Notes under the pieces: generated by a model
Database searches by the model: none
What the model saw: the letters and a program-made list of their open reading frames with translations, nothing else
Told to the model about the DNA's origin: nothing
Program-made: the position numbers and the translations under genes
Part shown: positions 7,634-16,860 of the stretch, piece after piece
How positions within the stretch are numbered: position 1 is the first letter of the stretch
How the letters are laid out: each line of letters opens with the position of its first letter
Assembly: GCA_012031335.1 (NCBI GenBank)
Contig: JAAUTT010000014.1
Coordinates: 1 to 17,005 of the forward strand
Source of the DNA: Bacteroidales bacterium
GTDB taxonomy: Bacteria; Bacteroidota; Bacteroidia; Bacteroidales; JAAUTT01
Reading direction: 5' to 3'
DNA length: 17,005 nucleotides

Positions 7634-7640
7634 AAGGAGG
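7634..7640 (+). promoter_or_regulatory. Canonical Shine-Dalgarno AAGGAGG without an AUG
   Basis: AAGGAGG is unusual in this SD-poor sequence. The in-frame codon eight bases downstream is ATA (7649), followed by KDFFASKNILN. It may mark an original ATG lost by mutation, or be a chance Lys-Glu-Glu coding sequence. Confidence 0.3.
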
Positions 7641-8376
7641 AAAATAGTATAAAAGATTTTTTTGCTTCAAAAAACATTTTGAATACAAATGAAATACTTG
7701 GCTTTTTGCAGAAGCTATATCCCGATATTGTTAACTCAACCCTTCGATGGCGGCTTTATGATTTAAAAGCACGGGGCATTATCAAACAGGTTGGAAGGGG
7801 TATATATGCTCTAAATCGAAAACCCGATTTTGCACCGGAACTTTCGCCAGTTTTAGTACAATATCATAAAATAATTCAGAAAAATTTTCCCTATGTTAAT
7901 TTTTGTGTTTGGGATTCTTTTTGGTTTAACGAATTTATGGTTCACCAGGCATTTAAACGCTATTACATTATTGAAGTGGAGAAAGATGCAGCTGAATCGG
8001 TATTTTATAAACTTACAGAAAAAAAACAAGAATGTTTTTCTTAATCCTCAAAAAGAAATATTCAATAAATACATCGCAAACTACAATGAGACCGTGATAA
8101 TTATTTCGATGATTAGCGAATCTCCATTGGAGAAAATAAAAAAAATCAGCATTCCTACTCTCGAAAAGCTATTGATTGACTGCCTTGTTGGGGATGAAAT
8201 TTTTGCAACACAACAAAACGACCTCGATTATATTGTTCAAACAGCATTTGAACGCTATAATATCAATCCGGCAAAAATGAGAAGATACGCAAATCGCCGT
8301 AACATAAAGGATAAGGTAGAAAATATCTTTATCAAATATTCGGCAAATATTATATAATTCTGCCAAAATTTAGAAC

Positions 8377-9437
8377 ATGATTTCAGAAGACTCTTACACT
8401 AAAGATTGGATAATAAAGAAAGTTTCCGAGACGGGAAAACACAGCGACCCTAAAATACTTGAAAAAGTAATCAGGGCCTTCTTATTGCTCGAACAAATTC
8501 AAAGCGAAGCCATACCTTTAGTTTTAAAAGGAGGCACATCATTACTATTGCACCTTGACCCGCCGCAAAGGTTTTCGATTGATATTGACCTGATAATGAC
8601 AATAGGACATGACAAATTAGCCCCTATTTTCGACAAAATTGTAGCCAAAGGCCAATTTACCTCATGGAAAGATGATAGCGACAGAAAGCATAAAACCAAT
8701 GCTCCTGTGGGGCATTACAAGTTTTATTATAAAAGTGCCATTGATGTTAATTTTGGAGAAGAACCTATTCTGTTGGATGTACTATTTTCGGAGTGCTATT
8801 ATCCCAGCACTATAGACAAAGCCATTGTTCACAGATGGTTATTAACCAAAGAACCTATAATACATGTAAAAGTTCCAGATATAGAATCCATTTTAGGCGA
8901 CAAACTAACCGCCTTTGCCCCAACTACCATTGGGATACTTTATACGAAGAACAGACCGGTTGAGATTATTAAACAATTATTTGATGTTGCTGCTTTGTTT
9001 GACAAAGCTCAAAATTTCAACACAGTAAAAGAATCATATCTCAAAATTGCGGAGGAAGAAATAAAGTTTAGGGAGTTGGCTATTACCTGGAAGGATACTT
9101 TAAACGATATCTTTTAATGTCGGCTTATACGATTGCGCTCAGAGACAATACAAACGAGCATTTCAAACAATTACAAACTGGTATAAGCAATATTGTAAAC
9201 TTTATTCTAACCCGTTTTACAATTGATGAAGCCATTACCTGTGCAGCCAAAGCTGCATATCTGTCAGTTATGCTTCAAAAAGATGAACTTCCTGAAATAA
9301 AGCGTTTCTCAAATCTGGCTCAAATAAAAGACTTTGAGATAACATATCCCACTTATAATAAACTAAACAAGTTGAAAAAGATAAATCCAGAGGCTTTTTA
9401 TTATTTTTATAAAGCTATAGAATTGAGAAATATTTGA
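8377..9437 (+). pseudogene. AbiEii/AbiGii-type nucleotidyltransferase toxin, split near residue 246 by a 1-base indel
   Basis: From ATG 8377 the protein has the hallmarks of the AbiEii nucleotidyltransferase toxin family, which inactivates targets by nucleotide transfer: LKGGTSLLL (G-G-T/S motif), the catalytic RFSIDIDLIM with two Asp, and GDKLTAFAPTTIGI. The frame stops at TAA 9115-9117 (246 aa). Restoring one T in the TTTT at 9112-9115 joins it to 9117-9437 (GISNIVNFILTRFTIDEAI, AAKAAYLSVML, YNKLNKLKKINPEAFYYFYK). That matches the helical C-terminus I recall for full-length members, giving about 353 aa. TAATG at the break could also allow coupled translation as two chains. The first part keeps every visible catalytic motif, so toxicity may remain. 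It lies 19 bases after the antitoxin. Confidence 0.8.
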
Positions 9438-9450
9438 GGTTAGTAATTCC

Positions 9451-10591
9451 ATGATGAAAAAAACACTTCGAAAACCAGACCGGTGGCAAGATTTTGAAGA
9501 CCTTTGCAAGAAACTTTTTGGTGAAATTTGGCAATGTTCTTACACCATTAAAAAAATGGACGACAGGGTCAGCCCCAATGTGGTGTTGATGTGTATGCAA
9601 TACCAAAAGGTGAAGATGATTATTTTGGAATTCAATGTAAAGGGAAGGACGAATATACTGATACTAAGTTAAATAAAAAGGAAGTTGATGAAGAAATTTT
9701 AAAAGCCCTAAGTTTCAAACCTTCTTTAAAACATTCATTTTTGCTACTACTTCAAACAAAGATGCAGAAATAGAAGAATATGTTCGCCTTAAAGACATTG
9801 AGAGCCGAAAAAGTGGAAAGTTTCAAATATTCCTTTATTGTTGGGAAGATCTGGTTGATTTAATTGAAGAACACCGGGACGTATTTAATTGGTATGTTAA
9901 TGGTCAGCAATATAAGGAAACATATAAAATTGGGGTAACATTCGAGAATGGGACTAATGAACTCATTCTCGAACCTCCGTTCGTAAAGAAGGTTACAATC
10001 TATCAGATTAAAAGAGATGAACCTGCAATATTTTCATCAAGTTATTTAGAATTAATGAAAACTTTTAATCGTTATCAGGTACTCCCAGATTTAAATTCAA
10101 TGCCACGAATTTCTATTTTAGGTGAACCCTTGGACAAAAATTTAAGCTGGTGTAGTTTTGATGTGTGCATTAAAAACTTGGGAACTAAAGTTATTGAAGA
10201 TTGGAAACTTTTCTTGTACGTAGAAGATGGAAAATATCGCAAAACTCGATGATGATAGTGATAAGAGCATATTTGCAAATCTTCACAGAACAAATAGAAA
10301 TAGAAACTATTGGTTTATGAAAAAGATGGATATTTTTTATATAAACCCATTAATGCTCCCCTTATTCAACAAGACATAAAAAGCTTTGAGGTAGCGATTC
10401 TGCCATTTCACGATTGTCAGTCAATAAAACTGTCTTGGAAATTACTGGCTCGCGATTATAATGATTATGGAGAGCTAACCCTATTTGTAAATCCTAAATA
10501 TGAGATTGAAAGAAACCTAATTGAAGTTGAAACTCCTGATTTAATTCAACCCAAAACTACTGAGATACTTGAAAAGGTTGTACCTAAATAA
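9451..10591 (+). pseudogene. PD-(D/E)XK nuclease with beta-rich C-terminal domain, four frameshifts
   Basis: Four single-base indels, each in a short A or T run (9550-9556, 9728-9731, 10241-10244, 10314-10316), hide a gene of about 380 aa. The N-terminus (WQDFEDLCKKLFGEIW) and the core, Asp in GVDVYAIP (codon 9588) followed by GIQCKGK (QCK at 9633-9641), give the D-x(n)-QxK active site of Mrr-like restriction endonucleases. KDAEIEEYVRLKDIESR and FQIFLYCWEDLVDLIEEH complete that domain (to about residue 150). The C-terminal 200 residues alternate short hydrophobic strands (SFDVCIKNLGTKVIEDWKL, SFEVAILPFHDC, LSWKLLARDYNDYGELTLF) and probably form an Ig-like sandwich. It starts 14 bases after the toxin gene. 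A role as a defence nuclease is inferred from the fold and context. Confidence 0.7.
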
Positions 10592-10602
10592 AAATTCCTA
10601 AG

Positions 10603-11299
10603 ATGACTAATTCCGAAATAGCTAAATACATAAAGAAGTTGAACATTGGAACTGGCAATGAAACCATTTTCACAAGGTCTTTAAGTAAAAATGTTGATTT
10701 AGGTAAGGTTTGGTCAAAAGTACCAAAGTCCACTGATAATATAGTGGGCAATTCAGCTCCCTATAACTTTTTCTTTATTAAATCGGATGATGGTAAATAT
10801 ATAGGGGCTGTTTTAGACATGTATAATGATTTGCATTGGTTTATAACGCCATTGTTTCGAAAGAAAGGATATTTGTCCAAAGCATTAAAATCAGTCATCC
10901 TACCGTATTTATTCTATGAAAGGGAGGAGCAAAAAATTTCGATTGATGTTTACCAAATAGGCGAACGCAATTATTCAAATTCCAAAAGAGTAGACAGAAT
11001 TGCTTGGATTTAAAAAAGTTGAATCTGAACGGCAAGAAGAGATATATGTTCTTTCAAAGACTGACTTTGATTGGAGCCAGGAATCATTTGAGGAAGAAAA
11101 TTCAAAAATTGGAAGGGAAAGAATTGATGTTTTAAGAAAAAGGGCATCTTATGCAGCTAATTTGCTTTGGATGATTCAAAACGAACTTGAAATGAAATAT
11201 GGGGAATGTAATGAACTGGGCGAAGTAGTTAATGAGGTAAAAAAGTACACATGGAAAATTGAGGATTTACTATTTGAATATGAAAAACCTAATTTATGA
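10603..11299 (+). pseudogene. GNAT-like acetyltransferase with helical C-terminal extension, one frameshift
   Basis: ATG 10603 opens a protein with the GNAT core strands: FFFIKSDDGKYIGAVLDMYN, then WFITPLFRKKGYLSKALKSV, where RKKGYL takes the place of the acetyl-CoA loop (R/Q-x-x-G-x-G/A). A further segment is KISIDVYQIGERNYSNSKRV. One extra base near 10995 shifts the frame; the continuation AELLGFKKVESERQEEIYVL is the usual last GNAT strands. The remaining 75 residues (from about 155) are charged and helical (RERIDVLRKRASYAANLLWM). Restored length is about 231 aa. It lies 11 bases after the first nuclease and its TGA overlaps the ATG of the second nuclease (ATGA), so these genes were cotranslated. 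The weak CoA loop makes activity uncertain; the target is unknown. Confidence 0.65.
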
Positions 11300-12311
11300 A
11301 GCCAACTCCGACTAAAACAACTAATAGAATACATTTCACTGACCTAGACCCAATAAGATTTGAAGATTTATGCTTGAACATCATCAAAGAATAAAAAATT
11401 GGGAAGAGATAAGGCATTATGGTAGAAAAGGAAACGATGACGGTATTGATATTTGGCCACTGATGAAAATTCAGAAATCTGGTATTTTCAATGCAAAAGA
11501 TATTCAAGTATTAGCGCTTCTGATATTTTAAAAAATTGTCAGTAAAGTAAAAGAGGAGAATAAAAGTTACTCCGACCAACCTTGTTTTGTTTACAGCCTG
11601 CGATGTTAGTAAAACTCATCATGAATTTTTTATTGAGGAGGCTAAGAAAAATGGGATTATCAAAACAAAAATTTGGACTGCAAGTATTATAGAATCAGAA
11701 TTATATTCAAATTTTCATGATTTGTTATTCACCTATTTTGGCATTAATATTCCTAATGAAAAACAGAGTAATACAACGAAGGTCAAACACAGTTTGCGGA
11801 TGAAAAAGAAAATAGAAAAGGACTTCATCCGCAAAGACATAGATATTACATATATTACCAAACACATTCTTTATGAACCTCGGTTACGATTTAATGTTGG
11901 TGAGATTATTATAAGAAATATAGATAATGATATTTATCCAGAAAATGATAAAGATGACGTTGGAATTAGCAGTTGGTTTAAATCTGAAATTTATGACTTA
12001 TACCATAATGGAATTGAAATCTATTTATTCTATCCAAATGAAATCCTTCTCAATAATGAGGGGCACTGGGATTTAATTGAGAATGATACCGATGAGAGAA
12101 AAAATCGCTATAAGTCTTTAAGAGTAAATAGGGTTGGCCGTATTCCATATTTAATATTATCGAATATGATTTTCAAGGCGATAATTATTATCCGATACCA
12201 CATTTGTATTGCAAATTCAACATAGATGACATGCCTTATGAGGGTTTTGAGTATTATACTTACGGAGATAGTATGAAAGGACATTATCCCTTTCATTTCG
12301 AAAAAAACATG
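11296..12311 (+). pseudogene. Second PD-(D/E)XK (Mrr-like) nuclease, five frameshifts
   Basis: ATG 11296 overlaps the preceding stop (ATGA). Five single-base indels (near 11372, 11454, 11530-11535, 11586-11590, 12155) break a reading frame of about 338 aa that ends at TGA 12309-12311. The nuclease core is clear: FEDLC, NWEEIRHYGRKGNDDGIDI with Asp at 11448-11450, then SEIWYFQCKRY with QCK at 11489-11497. CDVSKTHHEFFIEEAKKNG, KTKIWTASIIESELYS and FHDLLFTYFGI follow, a pattern seen in Mrr-like proteins. The C-terminal half (from about residue 145) is an unrecognised, probably beta-rich domain (LRFNVGEIIIRNIDND, GIEIYLFYPNEILL, GDNYYPIPHLYCKF). It shares only the active-site layout with the first nuclease. 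Confidence 0.65.
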
Positions 12312-12346
12312 AAGAGAGCATTAAAGTAAATGAACAGAAAAATGGC

Positions 12347-13082
12347 ATGACAGATTTAATCAAATTTAAAGGAAAAAATATCTCATGGTTTAAATATTTG
12401 AATCTCCTTTGTAAAGAGAGGAATATTTATGTTATGGATAATCATAATGCTGCATTATGGTGTTGGTTACAAGAGATAAAAACAGATAAAAAATATAATG
12501 TATTACATATTGATAGACATTACGATACAAGATCAAGTCATATTGAAGAATGGTTGAATAATATTCCTGATGATTTACAAAAACTTGACATTGCTGAATA
12601 TATTTATTTAAAATATACTGATCCCAATTTTGAAAATTTAAACGAAATAATGCATTGGGATAATTACTTCCCTCTTTTCATAGACTATATAAAATAACAT
12701 CAATAGATACCAATTCTTTACCCATAAGGAGGGTTCGATGTTTGATGAGATGGAACCTATGCTAGACGAATATCCAATTCCTGGACTTTTCAACTTAATG
12801 GACTATATTTTTGATGAAGAAAATTCCGGAACTTATAATTGGATTGTTAATATTGATTTAGATTATTTCTTTCAAAGAATTGATGAAACTGATATTACAA
12901 TAAGAATTATTTCTTTTGAAGCTATTGATTTCTTTATTCAAAAAATAAAACCTCACTTAAATGATAAGATTACAGTTATGACAATAGCTTTAAGCCCGGA
13001 ATGCTGTGGAGGATGGGATAACTCCTTATCTTTAATGAATTATTTTGCAAGCAAGCTGGACATTGATTTTAAAATAGAATAG
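12347..13082 (+). pseudogene. UPF0489 / peptide-arginase-like protein, one frameshift
   Basis: ATG 12347 opens a protein with YVMDNHNAALWCWLQEI (residues 28-44) and LHIDRHYDTRS (53-63). The D-x-H-x-D (Asp56, His58, Asp60) is the arginase-type Mn-binding signature. An extra A in the AAAA near 12693 stops it at 116 aa. The other frame continues NINRYQFFTHKEGSMFDEM, then WIVNIDLDYFF (a second D-x-D) and the family ending TIALSPECCGGWDNSL. Restored length is about 244 aa. UPF0489 proteins share a fold with peptide arginases of the OspR/FlmR type, which convert peptidyl arginine to ornithine; no peptide substrate gene is seen here. It is the last gene of the island, 35 bases after the second nuclease, and ends 9 bases from a convergent gene. 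Confidence 0.7.
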
Positions 13083-13109
13083 TCAATTCTTTTAAAACAC
13101 TTCTATTCT
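13076..13109. terminator. Possible bidirectional terminator between convergent genes
   Basis: AGAATAG (13076-13082) pairs with CTATTCT (13103-13109) across a 20-base loop that includes a TTCTTTT run. It spans the 9-base gap between the stops of the UPF0489-like gene and the RadC-RecA gene. The stem is short and AT-rich, so the call is weak. Confidence 0.3.
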
Positions 13110-15064
13110 TCCTCCAACCCCAAACCTCCCATTGGCTTTAGCCACTCCATTCTCAACTTCAACTATAACATCCACATCGTGAGCAAAATCCTGTTTACCC
13201 CGGAAATTGCCTTCTTTGGTTGTATGGAATATGAAGACGTATGCTTTTTTAGGGTTGTTTTTGCGAAGTCGAGTTAGATCGGCATTACTTAATCCAGCTT
13301 TGCTTACCGAATCAATAAAAACGAATTGGTAAGGAGTTAAATCATCCGGAATTTTTTCTGCAATAACCAGATTAGGATGTATTGCTCCAAGGCGTTCAAA
13401 CTTTTCTTTGAGGGTATATCCAAAACCTTCCTCAATTGCCACATACAAAACCTTTCCATGATTTTCGGCCATGTACTTGGCAAAGTCAATACATAGGGTT
13501 GATTTACCACTTTTAGGCAAACCAAATACCATTGCCGAAAAACCAACCGAAGGGTCTCCGATGAGTTCACGGTATTTGCCCTTTAGCCCAATGGTTTCAA
13601 AATCCATTCCGGCCAACTCCGAACTTGAGATTACTGTTGGCTCTGGAGCATTATTCAGATTAGGTTCTTGTTCAGTTTCCACTCCACGTAATCCTCTTTC
13701 GGTTTCATAAATCTTTTGAAGATATTTAGCTACTTTCTTTTTCTGATGTCGCCTTGCTAACCAGGACATTATGCCATTTAAAGTATTCTCGCTTATGGTA
13801 GGGGTTTTAGACTTATTTCCAATGTAACTCTCCAAGGAAGATTTGATTTCCTGTATTTCGTTCCAGTATGGACAGGTTTCAGGTATCTTACCGGATTCAA
13901 TTGCTTTTTCAATCCGATTTAGCAATGCTTTTGCCTTGTCTTTAACATCCTTTTTGCCATGAATACTGATATACTGCTTGATGTAAGTAACCGAAAGCAT
14001 TGCCTTTTGACTTTGGGCAATTGTCGAATAAGAATCCAGTTTATCTTCATCCAGAGTAACTTTGATGGTATTCCCCATCTGATTGTAGCATTTAATTAAC
14101 TGTGCCTGAATATTCTCGATTTCTTTGGCATAAACCGATGTTTTACGAATACGCTTTTCAATAATGGCTTTTTGGAGCGAGTTAAGAAGGTTCAGGATTT
14201 GGGATTTATCTTTTGTTTTCCCATGCAATCCAACATATCGTTTGATAAACGAAACTTCCAGGCTTACTTTTTCGACTGGAGTAGTTTCTTCTGTAGGCTT
14301 CTTTTCAGCAACGGGTTCTTTTGGAGCTTTCGGAGACTGGGACTTCTTTTCCTTAACTTTCTTTTCAGGGGCTTGCTTATTAATGACATCATTGAGCTTT
14401 TCCACAAACGTGTCGATATACTTTTTGATGGTTTCGTCATCGTTATACAGGTCTATGTTTTCACGTATGAACTCAAATTCTTCTTTCTTTAAGGCTTCCG
14501 GTAAATTGGTCTGGTCAATTCCGGGATATTCCGAAATGATATTTCCTACTGTAATCATAGCTGTATCGTTAAGTCCGTTTAATGTTCCTTCATCTGCAAA
14601 AGAGTAGTAGCCAACATTGGTAAAAATGAGATGGTCGAGTAGGTTTATCTTTACTGTTTTCAAAGCATGGGAAATATTCCTGGTTAATTCCCTGTCTGGG
14701 TCGGATGGTGAAAGTGTCCCGGATGGGTGGTTATGGGAAATTACAATCCCCTGGGCAAGGGCTTTTGTCGCCAAACCTATTAACATTGGTATATCCACAA
14801 TTGTGGCAGAAGTTGAGCCGATAGGGTGTTTGTAATAGCCAATCAGCTTGTTTGCCCGGTTGAAAGCAGCATCACGAAATTCTCCTGGATAGGATTTCGC
14901 CCAAAGATTCGTTTCAGGATTTCATATACTTCCTTTGAAGTTGTGACCTTATTTACATCAAAAGCTTTTCCCTTATTCATCCTGATTTTGATTTCAGGAA
15001 CAAACGGTTTCAAAGGCTTCGGGTCAACACCAAACAATACGATTTCCTTTTTCTCCTGGTACAT
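13092..15064 (-). pseudogene. RadC-like JAB domain fused to a RecA-like ATPase, one frameshift
   Basis: ATG 15064 begins MYQEKKEIVLFGVDPKPLKP and enters a RadC/JAB domain (EVYEILKRIFGR, IQENFVMLL). One T is missing at the AAA 14863-14865 (plus strand). The frame resumes as NRANKLIGYYKHPIGSTSAT and carries the JAMM metal site SHNHPSGTLSPSDPD (about His111, His113, Ser121, Asp124). After a Lys/Pro/Glu-rich linker (about 229-268) come two copies of a 52-residue helical module (about 272-323 and 360-411, SFIKRYVGLHGK / TYIKQYISIHGK). The C-terminus is a RecA-like P-loop ATPase with Walker A GLPKSGKST (about 515-523) and Walker B FVFID (about 581-585). Total about 657 aa. RadC-like JAB proteins are frequent on conjugative elements and plasmids of Bacteroidota. 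It lies 2 bases after the helicase's native stop (TAA-CC-ATG). Confidence 0.8.
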
Positions 15065-15066
15065 GG

Positions 15067-16841
15067 TTATACTTTTAAAAGTTCGAGCATTTTGAGTTTG
15101 GCTTGTGCTTTAATCCGGGCAATGCGGATGCGTTTTCATTATCTGAATCAGGCTTGGGCGTGATGGGTATTCCTGGTTGCTTTGTGTTCGTCCGGCAATA
15201 ACCCGGTTTATCAGTTGGTTCAGGAAAAACGCAAGTTTCCGGGTCGTAATCGTCTTTGAGGTATTGAAGCAGGTAGTTGAGTTTTGCAAAATCCTCAGCC
15301 CGTTCCTGTGGTGATTTGCCTTTTACAGCAAGGGTTTCCTTCTTGGCTTCAATTTCCTTGAACAACTCATGAAAACGCTTGGATTGTTCGCCATGCTGAC
15401 CTCCCTTATAATTTGAGAGCTTTGCTTCGGCGTTCATCACATCTTTCTTCAGCTCACTTTCCAAACCACTCATATCATCGAAGATGGAAAGCCGTTTTGG
15501 TTTAAGAATGGTTCGCTCAATTTTATAAACGTTCGTCATGGATTCTTTAAACTCATTAACAATCCAGTAATGGCCGAAATACTGGCTTTCCCGTTGAATT
15601 TTGCGGGCGCATTCCAATAAATCATTATCGGAAATTGAAGATGAGGTTTGTATCTTTTCAATATCTGCTTTCAGGGCTTCGTTTTTCTTCTGAAAGTCCT
15701 TTATCTTTTTGACTTGCTCTTTTTCGTCCGGGGCGTTTTTATATTCTGAGATTTTCTTTTCGACCTTCTCATTATCGAACACCCATGACTTGGCAAGCAT
15801 ATCGTTGTAAAACTTATTAATCCATTGCACGAGTTCATCCTTATCGGTAAGATACCGACTGATGGCTTCCTTTACTTTGTTTACCTGCGATAAATTGGAA
15901 TTGGCACGGCTCAATTCCCGTTCCACTTCCCGCCGTTCTTCATCAAAGTATAAGGCTGTAATTCTACCTACATCAGTAATAAGTGCGAGCTTGACTTCTT
16001 GCGGATCGAGCGATTCCACATCGAGGACGTTGCCCCGGTCGGCTTTGTACCAGATGTCATTGATACGCCCTGTCTTTTCTTCCAGCTTCTGGAACACAAA
16101 AACATCCATTGAATCCTGTACCAACGGCATTACCGAACGGACAAAGGCAAATTCATTGCCCTGACGCCAAATACGTCCTTCGAGCTGCCGAATGTCCGTG
16201 GGGTTCCAATCGGGATAAAGGTTATAGATAACCGTTCCCCGTTTTTGCAGGTCGATCCCTTCCCTGATGGTAGCTGTACCGATTATGATTTTGACGACAC
16301 CTTCCAAAAAAGCTTCTTTGACGTTTTCTTTTTTGATGTCCGAAATGGAACTGTCGATAATTTCAACTTCATCGAAACGGGTGTTGTTGTAAAGAATATT
16401 CTTCTTATAACCTACTTCTTTTTCGAGGTATTCCTTGATAAACCTGAAAAACTCCTTGCCACGGTTCATATACAAAACCTGGCCAGAAACCTCTTTTAAT
16501 ACAGGAGGCAAATTACCAGGGTCGTTCTTAGCCAGTTTTTCGTGATATTCTTTTACCGTCCGGCAGCATTCACAGGCAAAGAGAATTTTAGGGCTTTCTT
16601 CAACAAATTCCTTGTAGTTTTCAGGTCTGTCCTGATTGCCCGCATACAGGTACGGCGATAATGCATTGTCCAGGCTATAGGCCAATGCCCTGAACAAATC
16701 CCCCATGTTAAGCCTTCCGCTGGTAGCCTGCTGTGCCAAGGCAACAATGTTTTGCTGGTTATGGCGTTGCTTTGCGGTTGGCTCGATGTAAGTCAACACT
16801 TGCTTGGCAGGGCTTAACTTAAGGGTTTTGCCTTCGGCGAC
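15067..16841 (-). pseudogene. SF2 helicase (methylase/helicase-type polyvalent protein), 5'-truncated
   Basis: The reading frame is open from 16841, right after a stop at 16842-16844, with no start codon at the proper place: VAEGKTLKLSPAKQVLTYIE begins in mid-protein. About 590 residues remain. The second RecA-like helicase lobe is clear, with motif V-like IIIGTATIREGIDLQKRG (about 186-203) and motif VI QLEGRIWRQGN (about 220-230). Long coiled-coil regions rich in Glu/Lys follow. The N-terminal helicase lobe (Walker A, DExx) and any methylase domain are missing. A missing A in the TTTT at 15133-15136 (plus strand) moves the last codons: the open frame would stop at 15075, but the native end reads KRIRIARIKAQAKLKMLELL and stops at 15067, abutting the RadC-RecA start. 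Activity is not expected. Confidence 0.8.
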
Positions 16842-16860
16842 TTATGATTAACTCCATAAA

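Larger units (their letters stand above)
7580..8357 (+). pseudogene. DUF6577/AbiEi-type antitoxin, frameshifted in an A8 run
   Basis: This is the antitoxin half of a DUF6577/AbiEii (type IV-like) toxin-antitoxin module. The first part (7580-8044) has a winged-helix N-terminus (NSIKDFFASKNILNTNEIL, LRWRLYDLKARGIIKQVGRG, YAL), which in AbiEi proteins binds DNA and represses the operon. The A8 run at 8019-8026 has one base too many. Dropping it joins KLTEKN to KNVFLNPQKEIFNKYIAN and on to IPTLEKLLIDCLVGDEIF and KDKVENIFIKYSANII, giving about 258 aa. No ATG is available: the frame can start at TTG 7580 or TTG 7625, and an AAGGAGG at 7634-7640 precedes an ATA at 7649. It lies 19 bases before the toxin. 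The frameshift could be real, a slippage switch, or a base-calling error. Confidence 0.75.
13092..16841 (-). mobile_element. Fragment of a conjugative or plasmid-like element (helicase + RadC-RecA)
   Basis: Both genes are of types carried on integrative conjugative elements and plasmids of Bacteroidota, lie in one operon, and are visibly less AT-rich than the island to their left. The element is cut: the helicase lacks its N-terminal half at 16841, and no transfer, integrase or replication gene is present in the window. No att repeats were identified. Confidence 0.6.

Noticed and set aside
8019..8026. Conserved programmed ribosomal frameshift as the firm explanation
   Set aside because: Many other homopolymer indels occur across the island, so a special role for this one is only a hypothesis; no stimulatory structure was evident downstream.
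8169..8366. 65-codon minus-strand open frame (and 8499-8699 minus)
   Set aside because: These are complements of the antitoxin and toxin coding sequences, with no start context or family resemblance.
9117..9437. A separate third gene in the toxin-antitoxin operon
   Set aside because: Its sequence fits the C-terminal helical part I recall for full-length AbiEii toxins, and one added T restores a single frame. It is therefore included in the toxin feature, with the coupled-gene alternative noted.
14164..14607. 147-codon plus-strand open frame (and the overlapping one at 14172-14492)
   Set aside because: It is antisense to the RadC-RecA gene, Phe/Ser-rich as expected for the reverse of a Lys/Glu-rich linker, and has no recognisable domain.
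15862..16164. 100-codon plus-strand open frame
   Set aside because: It is the antisense of the helicase coding region, with Ser/Arg-rich composition and no motif.
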